35,853 bases of DNA from JBAXPV01 sp037132075 (GTDB lineage: Bacteria > Bacteroidota > Bacteroidia > Bacteroidales > CAIXZF01), in the NCBI GenBank assembly GCA_037132075.1, contig JBAXPV010000039.1, positions 1-35,853 of the forward strand. Direction: 5' to 3'. The notes beneath the pieces are model-generated. The model was not told the origin of the DNA, did not search any database, and saw only the letters and a program-made list of their open reading frames with translations. A program made the translations under genes and the position numbers. Positions 7,768 to 15,293 of the stretch are shown one piece after another (position 1 is the first letter of the stretch; every line of letters starts with the position of its first letter).

Positions 7768-7883
7768 TTTTAAAAAAAAATCCAAAATATCCCTGATACC
7801 TGTGTTTGTGCACCTCTACATAATGTTTAAAAATAATAGCTTTTTTCTTTCCACTCAACACCCCTTTTTTCGTCTATATAATT

Positions 7884-9161
7884 ATGAGAGAAGAGTTTTT
7901 GTATTATATCTGGAAATTTCAACTGCTGAAATCAAAGTTACAAACAGAGGATGGTCAGCATGTCGAGGTGATCAAACCTGGGTTTCTGAATCCTGATTCC
8001 GGGCCCGACTTTATCCAGGCTATGATCAGGGTGGGGGAGACCCTTTGGGCCGGGAGCGTGGAAATTCATACGAGGTCATCCGACTGGTTTCGTCATGGTC
8101 ATCAGCAAGATCCTGCCTATCTTGGCGTTATCATGCATGTCGTCTTTGAGTCTGATAAACCTGTGTTCAGAACAGAAAATGAAATTCTGCCAACGCTTGT
8201 CCTTAAAGACCGGTTTGATCCTGGTCTATATATGAGGTATGAGAATTTTCTTTCAAGCCAACAATGGATTCCTTGTTCAGGCCAGCTGCATCATGTCCCT
8301 TCTTCGCATCTAAAAACTTATTTAAGCGCTTTGGCTGTTGAACGTTATGAAGATCGTTTATTGTTGATTGATAATCTTTTACATGCAAATCACGGAGATT
8401 TTGAGGAAACGACACATCAGTTTTTTGCCAGGTCATTTGGTATGGTCATCAATACCGATCCTTTTGAACGACTGGCGCGAATTCTTCCTTTTAGCCTCTG
8501 TCGGCGTTATAAAGATCAGGATATAATCTTGGAAGCCCTTGCACTCGGACAAGCGGGGTTTCTGAGGCCCGATTTTGATGATGATTATGCAAAAAGCTTA
8601 TGGTCAGAATATCATCATCTGAAACACAAACATCATCTGACTTCAATGAGCGCAGATGACTGGAAATTTCTGCGAATTCGACCTTCCGGATTTCCAACAA
8701 TGCGAATCGTTAATTGGGCGGCATTTCTTAAAGAACGTCATAGCCTCGTGGATGAAGTTTTACTGGAAATGAATCTTGAAAATGTGATGGAATACCTGAA
8801 CCGCAAGCTCCATAGCTATTGGGATTCGCATTTCATTCCAGGCCGTCCTGCCCGGAAAAACTCAAGTAATCCCGGTGAAGGCTTCATCCGGGTCTGGATC
8901 ATCAACGCACTGGTTCCCATGTTGATCTTTTATGGAAAACGAAAAGAGCGGCAGGACCGTATCGACATGGCCCTGAACATCATGGAGAGTCTTCCTGCTG
9001 AAGACAATAAAATTCTCCGTGCTTGGGCTGATATCGGCGTGACCGCCACCAATGCCCTCGAAGGACAAGGCTTGATATACCTGAAGAAATGTTATTGTGA
9101 CTTAAAAAAATGCCTAAATTGCAGCATCGGTATCCGCATCTTATCCCAAGGTAAAGATTGA
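7884..9161 (+). CDS. DUF2851 family protein
   Basis: A 425-residue soluble protein of unknown function, recognised by its N-terminus: the start MREEFLYYIWKF, then HVEVIKPGFLNPDSGPDF and AGSVEIHTRSSDWFRHGH. The last motifs (GPDF, VEIH, DW..HGH) recall a nuclease-like or metal-binding active site, but no activity is established to my knowledge. The C-terminus carries a small Cys cluster (KKCYCDLKKCLNC). The family is typical of Bacteroidota. It ends 4 bp before the potassium channel gene, so the two are probably co-transcribed. Confidence 0.88.
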   Translation: MREEFLYYIWKFQLLKSKLQTEDGQHVEVIKPGFLNPDSGPDFIQAMIRVGETLWAGSVEIHTRSSDWFRHGHQQDPAYLGVIMHVVFESDKPVFRTENEILPTLVLKDRFDPGLYMRYENFLSSQQWIPCSGQLHHVPSSHLKTYLSALAVERYEDRLLLIDNLLHANHGDFEETTHQFFARSFGMVINTDPFERLARILPFSLCRRYKDQDIILEALALGQAGFLRPDFDDDYAKSLWSEYHHLKHKHHLTSMSADDWKFLRIRPSGFPTMRIVNWAAFLKERHSLVDEVLLEMNLENVMEYLNRKLHSYWDSHFIPGRPARKNSSNPGEGFIRVWIINALVPMLIFYGKRKERQDRIDMALNIMESLPAEDNKILRAWADIGVTATNALEGQGLIYLKKCYCDLKKCLNCSIGIRILSQGKD

Positions 9162-9165
9162 TCTT

Positions 9166-10179
9166 ATGCAATCAGCTACTTCAAAATGGAAGGTATTAAT
9201 AGTCTTTGGTTTATTACTCAGTCTGCTGCTGATCGGGACCTTTGGCTATATTTTTCTTGAGGATTTTAGTTTACTGGATGCAGTTTATATGACCGTGATT
9301 ACAGTCGCAACGGTCGGTTATGGGGATCTACCTGCATTGCATACAGCTGGCAAAATATTCACAATATTTTTAATCATTCTTAGCCTTGGCGTTCTGGCTT
9401 ATGCCATTAGTTTTATCACCAGTCATTTGATGGAGGGACAAATCGAAATTTTTTTAAGTGGTCGGATCCGAAATAATAAAATCACCATGAAAGATCATGT
9501 CATCATTTGCGGCTATGGCCGGAATGGCCGCCAGGCTGCCATCGACCTGAAGATGTACAAAAAGCCTTTTGTCATCATCGAAAAGAATCATGAACTCGTT
9601 CAGAACTGCGATGACAAAGACATTGTTTTCGTTGAAGGCGATGCTACGGAAGATGAGGTTCTGATCCGAGCCGGCGTTCAAAAAGCCCAGGCACTGATTA
9701 CTACCTTACCTGTTGATGCCGACAACCTTTATGTAGTCCTGACGGCACGCTCCATTTCTCCTGCCTGCCGAATTATAAGCAGGGCTACACACGATAGTGC
9801 CGATAAAAAGCTAAAGACTGCCGGCGCTGATAATGTTATCATGCCTGATAAAGTAGGTGGCTCGCATATGGCAACGCTTATTGCCAAACCCGACTTGCTT
9901 GAATTCCTTTCTCAGCTGTCTGTTCAGGGAGACCAGGGCGTTAATTTAATTGAAATAAAATGCTCCGACTTACCCATTGAAATGCAGGAAAAAACGATTC
10001 ATGATTTAAGCATTCGCCGGATCAGCGGGGCAAATATCATTGGTTACAAATCACATGAAGGAAAATTTATTATCAATCCAGGCCCCCACACAAAACTCAT
10101 GAAAGACTCCAAACTCATCGTCCTGGGCACTCCCGAGCAAATCGAAAAAATGAAATCCATCATAAAACTCCAAACCTAG
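9166..10179 (+). CDS. Two-TM potassium channel with RCK (TrkA) domains
   Basis: A 337-residue MthK-like channel subunit. TM1 is at about 9-30, a pore helix and selectivity filter TVGYGD at 49-54, and TM2 at about 63-86. A cytosolic RCK/TrkA-N domain follows, with the Rossmann motif VIICGYGRNGRQAA (about 112-125) and the acidic FVEGDAT. A C-terminal TrkA-C domain is at about 255-335. It would act as a tetramer in the inner membrane, gated by a nucleotide or Ca2+ bound to the RCK ring. There is no voltage sensor. It starts 4 bp after the DUF2851 gene. Confidence 0.92.
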   Translation: MQSATSKWKVLIVFGLLLSLLLIGTFGYIFLEDFSLLDAVYMTVITVATVGYGDLPALHTAGKIFTIFLIILSLGVLAYAISFITSHLMEGQIEIFLSGRIRNNKITMKDHVIICGYGRNGRQAAIDLKMYKKPFVIIEKNHELVQNCDDKDIVFVEGDATEDEVLIRAGVQKAQALITTLPVDADNLYVVLTARSISPACRIISRATHDSADKKLKTAGADNVIMPDKVGGSHMATLIAKPDLLEFLSQLSVQGDQGVNLIEIKCSDLPIEMQEKTIHDLSIRRISGANIIGYKSHEGKFIINPGPHTKLMKDSKLIVLGTPEQIEKMKSIIKLQT

Positions 10180-10189
10180 CGCCTCATCC

Positions 10190-10247
10190 CAAACACCCAT
10201 CACCCATCACCACATCACCCCATCACTCATCACCCCATCACCCTACC
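10190..10247. repeat. CATCACCC simple repeat at a convergent gene junction
   Basis: Irregular repetition of CATCACCC, CATCACCA and CATCACTC units between the ends of the channel gene and the permease gene, overlapping the permease stop codon. It is the same tract type as 1811-1850. On the minus strand it is G-rich (GTGATGGGGTGATG). Confidence 0.8.
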
Positions 10248-11670
10248 CCTTCCTCCACAAAAAATAAACCGGTATCCCCATCAACACAATTATAAAGCCC
10301 GGCCATGTATACGTAGGCTTGTAAATCAGCAGGTCGATCATGATTAAAACAGCGAGGATAATATAAATGGCTGGCAAAACAGGGTAGCCAAAAGCCTTGT
10401 ACTTTCTTTCACGTTCAGGCCATTTTTTACGAAGGATAAAAACACCGGCAATAGTCAGTACATAGAATATTAACACCGCAAAAATGATGTAATCGAGCAG
10501 ATCGCTATAAGTCCCGCTCAGGCATAGTACGCTTGCCCAAACTGCCTGGAACAAGAGCCCATTCGATGGGACACCATGCGCATTTAACTTACTAATGGGT
10601 TTGAAAAATAAACCATCCTTCGCCATGGCATAATAGGCGCGGCTTCCAGCCAGGATAAGCCCGTTGTTACAGCCAAATGTAGAGATGATCACAAAGATCG
10701 CCATGATTATCGCGGCGCTGTCGCCAAAAATGCTCTGCATGGCTGCAGTACCAATCCTGTCGTTGGTGGCAAACTGTATACCCCGATCAAAGACTGTTTG
10801 TCCGATAGCGCTGCCGCGCAAAGGCATCACCTGAAGGTAAACCAGGTTGGCCAGAATGTAAAACACTGTAACAATCCCGGTCCCAAGAATAAGACTCAGT
10901 GCGATGTTTTTATGAGGATTTTTTATTTCTTCTCCGGTGAAGGTGATGTTATTCCAGGCATCCGAAGAAAACAAAGAACCCACCATGGCGGTTCCCATGG
11001 CAGCAATCAGGGCCAGGAAGCTAAGGCTTCCGCCACCGGATGAGGGCAGCGCATCCCAGAAATAGCTTTTATTTAAGTCAACTGCTGCCTGGTTGCGGGC
11101 AAAGAACAGCCCTATGACGATAAAAATGATCACCAGGGCTACTTTTAAAATGGTAAATCCATTCTGCACTCTCTTGCCGGATTCTACCCCACGGTTGTTA
11201 TTCCAGCTGAGAAACAAGATCGTAATAATTGCCAAAAGCTGTGCCGCATTAAAATGGATCTTCCAAATACTGAAAAAAACGTGTGTCTCTGAAAACCAGG
11301 GGATCAACATCCCTGTGAACTTGGCAAACGCCATCCCAACTGCTGCGATGGTGCCGGTCTGGATTACAAGGAAAAGCGTCCAGCCATACAAAAAGCCTGT
11401 AAGAGGATTATAAGCTTCTCTCAGATAAACGTACTGTCCACCGGCCTTTGGCATCAATGCAGCCAACTCGCCATAACTCAGTGCGGCTATGATCGTCATC
11501 AGGCCTGTAACGACCCAGGTCACCAGGAGCCAGCCGGGAGAACCCAACTCCCTGCCCATGTCAGCACTAACAATGAATATGCCGGAGCCTATCATCGATC
11601 CAACCACAATTGCGGTTGAGTCGAAAAGCCCGAGGCTCCGGTGGAATCCTGATGTTGATTTATCTGGCAT
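10243..11670 (-). CDS. APC-superfamily amino acid permease (LAT-like)
   Basis: A 475-residue, about 12-helix transporter. The first helix holds the substrate-binding motif GSMIGSGIFIV, followed by the YGELAALMPKAGGQYVYLREAY segment characteristic of SLC7/LAT-type exchangers and uptake systems. The substrate cannot be told from sequence. The C-terminus is a short basic tail (YFLWRKG). It starts 11 bp downstream of another APC permease, so both are likely expressed together. It faces the potassium channel gene across a simple-repeat tract. Confidence 0.9.
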   Translation of the reverse strand: MPDKSTSGFHRSLGLFDSTAIVVGSMIGSGIFIVSADMGRELGSPGWLLVTWVVTGLMTIIAALSYGELAALMPKAGGQYVYLREAYNPLTGFLYGWTLFLVIQTGTIAAVGMAFAKFTGMLIPWFSETHVFFSIWKIHFNAAQLLAIITILFLSWNNNRGVESGKRVQNGFTILKVALVIIFIVIGLFFARNQAAVDLNKSYFWDALPSSGGGSLSFLALIAAMGTAMVGSLFSSDAWNNITFTGEEIKNPHKNIALSLILGTGIVTVFYILANLVYLQVMPLRGSAIGQTVFDRGIQFATNDRIGTAAMQSIFGDSAAIIMAIFVIISTFGCNNGLILAGSRAYYAMAKDGLFFKPISKLNAHGVPSNGLLFQAVWASVLCLSGTYSDLLDYIIFAVLIFYVLTIAGVFILRKKWPERERKYKAFGYPVLPAIYIILAVLIMIDLLIYKPTYTWPGFIIVLMGIPVYFLWRKG

Positions 11671-11681
11671 AAGGTGAGTCT

Positions 11682-13208
11682 TTATATTTTATTATTAAGC
11701 TTACTCCTTTTTATTCCGTAGAAAAAGTAAATCGCAAGACCTATCACCATCCAGATTATGAGCCGCAACCAGGTGTCGAGCGGAAGTGACAACATCTGGG
11801 CAAAACAAATTGCAGCGCCAAGAATAGGGATTAACGGCACCCAGGGAGTCCGGAACGGACGGTGAAAATCAGGTTTGGTTTTTCGTAAAATAATAACACT
11901 GATACAAACAATGGCAAAAGCCAGTAAAGTCCCTATGGATACGAGTTCTCCCAGAATGTTGATTGGAAGCACGCCGGCAATGATCATTGCAACAAAACCA
12001 GTTAACATCGTGCTGATATAGGGCGTCTTGTATTTTGGATGAACCTTGGCAAAAACCGGGGGCAACAATCCATCCTTAGCCATGGTGAAGAAAATACGGG
12101 GTTGTCCTAATAACATGACAAGAATTACAGAACTAAGTCCGGCAATTGCCGCTACCTTGATAATGGGTCTTAACCAGAACAATTTAGGTCCTAAAGCATC
12201 AACACCGACAGCCATTGGGTCCGCAACATTTAGTTGTGTATAACTTACAATCCCTGTCAGCACGATGGCAACCGCAATGTATAATATCGTTGAAACACCA
12301 AGCGAGCCCAGGATCCCAAAGGGCATGTCTTTCTGTGGGTTTCGCGCCTCCTGCGCTGCAGTCGACACTGCATCAAAACCGATATAGGCAAAGAAGATGA
12401 CGCCCGCACCTCTGAAAATTCCCGACCAGCCAAAATGGCCCCATACCCCTGTATTTGCCGGGATAAAAGGATGCCAGTTGGCTGTCTTGATAAAGGCAAT
12501 TCCTATAGCAATAAAAAGTAAGATCACCGAGACTTTGATCATCACCATGATGTTGTTAAAATTGGCACTCTCGCGGATCCCTATAACCAGCAAAGCTGAA
12601 AGAAGAAAGATGATAAACATTGCAGGGACATTCATGACAGCCGTCACATGCGGGAGACTTTGAAAAGAGATTCCCTGGTCAAGCAAGGTTTTGGCCAGAT
12701 GGCTATCCACGGCCTTATATCCCATATTGGGAATGTCGTATAAAACTGTTCCGGAGGCTGCCGAAAGATGTGCCGGGATATAAATGCCAAAGTCCTTTAA
12801 AAAGCTGAGCATATAGCCGGACCAACCAACAGCAACAGTCGATGCCGCGAAAAGATATTCCAGGATCAGGTCCCAGCCTATGATCCAGGCCAGGAATTCT
12901 CCCATGGTGGCGTAAGCGTAAGTATAAGCGCTCCCTGCAATGGGAATCATGGAGGCAAATTCAGCATAACACAAACCGGCAAAAGCACAGGCAAGCCCGG
13001 AAATGATAAAGGAGATGACGATGGCTGGCCCCGCATATTGAGCTGCCGTACTTCCTGTTAGTACAAAAATTCCTGCCCCGATGATCGCCCCAATGCCTAA
13101 AGTAGTGAGGTTGGTTGCGGTTAGTGTTCGCTTCAAACCATGGCCCGAATCAGTGGATTCATGCATTAGTTGCTGCAAGGGCTTGGTTGTGAGTAGTTTA
13201 TTTGCCAT
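11682..13208 (-). CDS. APC-superfamily amino acid permease (cationic-type)
   Basis: A 508-residue, 12-14-helix transporter. The helix 1 motif GIGAIIGAGIFVLTG and the following CYAEFASMIPIAGSAYTYAY match bacterial relatives of cationic amino acid transporters (YfnA/ApcT type). Another family segment is FFAYIGFDAVSTAAQEARNP. The ATG at 13208 (MANKLL) is preferred over the longer start at 13235, which adds nine weakly conserved residues. It is followed at 11 bp by a second, differently typed permease. Confidence 0.9.
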   Translation of the reverse strand: MANKLLTTKPLQQLMHESTDSGHGLKRTLTATNLTTLGIGAIIGAGIFVLTGSTAAQYAGPAIVISFIISGLACAFAGLCYAEFASMIPIAGSAYTYAYATMGEFLAWIIGWDLILEYLFAASTVAVGWSGYMLSFLKDFGIYIPAHLSAASGTVLYDIPNMGYKAVDSHLAKTLLDQGISFQSLPHVTAVMNVPAMFIIFLLSALLVIGIRESANFNNIMVMIKVSVILLFIAIGIAFIKTANWHPFIPANTGVWGHFGWSGIFRGAGVIFFAYIGFDAVSTAAQEARNPQKDMPFGILGSLGVSTILYIAVAIVLTGIVSYTQLNVADPMAVGVDALGPKLFWLRPIIKVAAIAGLSSVILVMLLGQPRIFFTMAKDGLLPPVFAKVHPKYKTPYISTMLTGFVAMIIAGVLPINILGELVSIGTLLAFAIVCISVIILRKTKPDFHRPFRTPWVPLIPILGAAICFAQMLSLPLDTWLRLIIWMVIGLAIYFFYGIKRSKLNNKI

Positions 13209-13312
13209 ATTGTTTTTTTGTATTACGAAAGTCAAGACAAACCTAAGATATTTTATGCTCTGGCTGATCTTTGTTGAAAAATCACACTAAAATAATTAGA
13301 TTTTTTAAGACT

Positions 13313-13396
13313 CACCACAGAGAAACCGAGACACAGAGTTACGCAGAAAAATATTCCAGAAATTCTTTCCACTCTGGGGCCGTTTTTCCGTATATA
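13313..13396 (+). repeat. Solo remnant of the GxxExxY-associated element
   Basis: 13346-13396 aligns without gaps to 33665-33715 (37 of 51 identical by my count). Three blocks are perfectly kept: GAAAAATATTCC, TTTCCACT and TTTTCCGTATATA, with identical 20- and 18-bp steps between them. It is preceded by CACAGAG-type repeat sequence. No nuclease gene is present here. Confidence 0.7.
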
Positions 13397-13525
13397 AAGG
13401 TATATGAACAACATTATTATTCTCATTGTCCAAAACAACATTTTGAAATTCACTGGAATCCTTGTTTTTATTTCGTTCCTACGGAAATTATTTATCGGGG
13501 AACCATTGTTTTTCTACAAATATTT

Positions 13526-13615
13526 CGTCCCTACAGGACTGCCTTAAAGTCCCGTAGGGACGACATATTTGTACAAGACAAAATATTCATTTATGCAAGA
13601 AGTCCCGTAGGGTCG
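13526..13615. repeat. Palindromic CGTCCCTAC repeats
   Basis: CGTCCCTACAGGACT (13526-13540) is followed by the inverted arm AGTCCCGTAGGGACG (13548-13562) and a third, slightly changed arm AGTCCCGTAGGGTCG (13601-13615). The first two can form a stem with a 7-nt loop; each is also partly self-palindromic. It resembles a REP-type dispersed element. Confidence 0.75.
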
Positions 13616-13666
13616 GCATAATATTATATAGAAAAAATGTTTATATCAATAGTTTAAACGAAATCC

Positions 13667-14560
13667 ATGTCCCAATCCTGGAAATCCATCCTGTTTTTCA
13701 GCAAAACCGAAAGAAAAGGAATTGTCACCCTATCGGTGATCATTCTGCTAATTATTTGGTTGCCTTTATTAATCAGTCAATTACTCCCGGAGGATGACAG
13801 CACCCTTGATGCTTTTGCCAAAAAAACGAAGTTATTTCTTGAGGAAAAATCGGACCCGCAAAAATCATCGTTCTCCCAAAACAAAATCAGTCATGACAAT
13901 CCCGAAAATGATGATGTTTCCGCAAAAGAAATTTCCATTTTCGACCCCAACACCATCGGCCTAAAGCAGTGGCTCGCTATGGGGTTTCCTCAAAAACTAT
14001 CAGAAAGAATCCTCAAATACCGCGACAAAGGAGGGAAGTTCAAAACCAAAGAAGACCTTCAAAAGATCTTTGGCATGCCTGAAGCATTATACCAAAAAGT
14101 GAATCCCTATATCGTTTTTGCTTCTGCAAATGAAGTTAAAATTCCTATAAGTCCGGCAATTACAATTGAAGTCATTGAGATCAATAGTGCAGATTCTGCA
14201 AAGCTTGGCACCTTACCAGGAATTAATCCGTATCTCGTTTCCAGAATCATCAAATACAGAAACCGCCTCGGCGGATTTGTCGACAAAGCCCAGTTTGCCG
14301 AAATTTATGGTTTTGGAGCCAAGCCTCAGCTAAGTAGTTTGATACGAATAGATACAAGCATGATCCGGAAAATTGATTTGAATTCCTGTGAATTCAAAGA
14401 ACTGATGAAACATCCATACGGAAGTTACGAACTGGCGAAATCTTTCTGTAAATTCAGAGATAAGTATGGCAAGATCAAGGTCCTGGAAGAAGTTCGACGG
14501 GCTAAGGTCTTTCCTGATTCCTGCTTCAGGAAATTATATCCCTATTTAAAAGCAGGCTAG
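13667..14560 (+). CDS. Helix-hairpin-helix protein (ComEA-like), membrane-anchored
   Basis: A 297-residue protein with one N-terminal membrane segment at about 19-38 (IVTLSVIILLIIWLPLLI), a low-complexity linker, and three helix-hairpin-helix units. These are at about 90-150 (GFPQKLSERILKYRDKGGKF), 163-220 (INSADSAKLGTLPGINPYLV) and 235-295 (LNSCEFKELMKHPYGSYELA). HhH units bind DNA without sequence specificity; tandem units on a membrane anchor suggest a ComEA-like DNA-handling role, but the family is broad and the function unproven. It precedes ftsE by 44 bp with a separate promoter candidate. Confidence 0.85.
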   Translation: MSQSWKSILFFSKTERKGIVTLSVIILLIIWLPLLISQLLPEDDSTLDAFAKKTKLFLEEKSDPQKSSFSQNKISHDNPENDDVSAKEISIFDPNTIGLKQWLAMGFPQKLSERILKYRDKGGKFKTKEDLQKIFGMPEALYQKVNPYIVFASANEVKIPISPAITIEVIEINSADSAKLGTLPGINPYLVSRIIKYRNRLGGFVDKAQFAEIYGFGAKPQLSSLIRIDTSMIRKIDLNSCEFKELMKHPYGSYELAKSFCKFRDKYGKIKVLEEVRRAKVFPDSCFRKLYPYLKAG

Positions 14561-14576
14561 GTGGAAAATTTATTTC

Positions 14577-14584
14577 TACTTTTG
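14577..14584 (+). promoter_or_regulatory. -7 box candidate for ftsE
   Basis: TACTTTTG fits TAnnTTTG exactly and lies 20 bp before the ftsE ATG. No clean -33 TTTG is visible, so the call rests on the -7 box and its position. Confidence 0.35.
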
Positions 14585-14604
14585 CATTCAATTTCGCCCC
14601 AAGC

Positions 14605-15273
14605 ATGTCCGTAGAACATATCATCAATATCGACCAACTGAATGTTTACCAGGAGAACATCCTGATCCTCACCAATGTCAGCTTTTCTATCCTGAAAGGT
14701 GAGTTCGTTTACCTGATCGGGAAAACCGGTAGCGGGAAAAGCAGTCTGTTAAAGACCTTATATGCCGACCTTCCGGTTTATGATGGAAGCGCATCTGTAG
14801 CTGGTTTTGACCTCTTTCAATTGAAACGAAAAGACATCCCGTATATGCGACGTAAAATCGGGATTATTTTTCAGGATTTCCAGCTGCTTAGCGACCGCAA
14901 TATCAGCGAGAACTTACTTTTTGTATTACGGGCCACCGGCTGGAAAGATAAATTAGCCATGCAGGCTCGTTTGAATGATGTTTTAGAAAAAGTTGGCCTT
15001 TCAACCAAAGGTTTTAAAATGCCCAACCAGCTAAGCGGAGGAGAACAGCAAAGGGTCGGAATCGCCAGGGCGCTGCTTAACAATCCGGAAGTGATCCTGG
15101 CTGATGAGCCAACGGGAAATCTCGATCCGGAAACTTCTGAGGGTATCCTTCAACTTTTAAAAGATATAAGCCTGACGGGCACTTCTGTCCTCATGGCTAC
15201 TCATGATTACTCGCTCTTTGAAAAATTTCCTGCAAGAACCATGCGATGTGAGGGTGGACATTTGCTTGCCTGA
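14605..15273 (+). CDS. ftsE: Cell division ATP-binding protein FtsE
   Basis: A 222-residue ABC ATPase of the FtsE/LolD branch. Walker A GKTGSGKS is at 39-46, the Q-loop in GIIFQDFQLL, the signature LSGGEQQRVGIARALL at about 143-158, Walker B VILADEPTGNLD, and the H-loop Asp-His region MATHDYSLF. FtsE with membrane partner FtsX transmits ATP hydrolysis at the division site to cell-wall hydrolases. No ftsX lies in this window next to it. A LolD-like role is the alternative, but the FtsE-style ADEPTGNLDPETSEGI supports the call. Confidence 0.85.
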   Translation: MSVEHIINIDQLNVYQENILILTNVSFSILKGEFVYLIGKTGSGKSSLLKTLYADLPVYDGSASVAGFDLFQLKRKDIPYMRRKIGIIFQDFQLLSDRNISENLLFVLRATGWKDKLAMQARLNDVLEKVGLSTKGFKMPNQLSGGEQQRVGIARALLNNPEVILADEPTGNLDPETSEGILQLLKDISLTGTSVLMATHDYSLFEKFPARTMRCEGGHLLA

Positions 15274-15293
15274 TTGCTAAATGAAAAGCCCAC

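Larger units (their letters stand above)
13209..13666. other. Gene-free, repeat-rich region
   Basis: No supported gene. From left to right it holds a CACAGAG-rich stretch (13313-13339), a 51-bp block shared with the leader of the GxxExxY gene (13346-13396), a degenerate TTCCTACGGAA motif near 13478, and three arms of a CGTCCCTAC repeat (13526-13615). The 116-residue ORF through these repeats looks like chance. Confidence 0.7.

Noticed and set aside
10190..10247. CRISPR-like short repeats
   Set aside because: Units are 6-9 bp, irregular and contiguous, without unique spacers of constant length; no cas gene is near.
13271..13621. 116-residue ORF in the gap before the HhH gene
   Set aside because: It runs through several dispersed repeats, has no family-like motif and no promoter or ribosome site.
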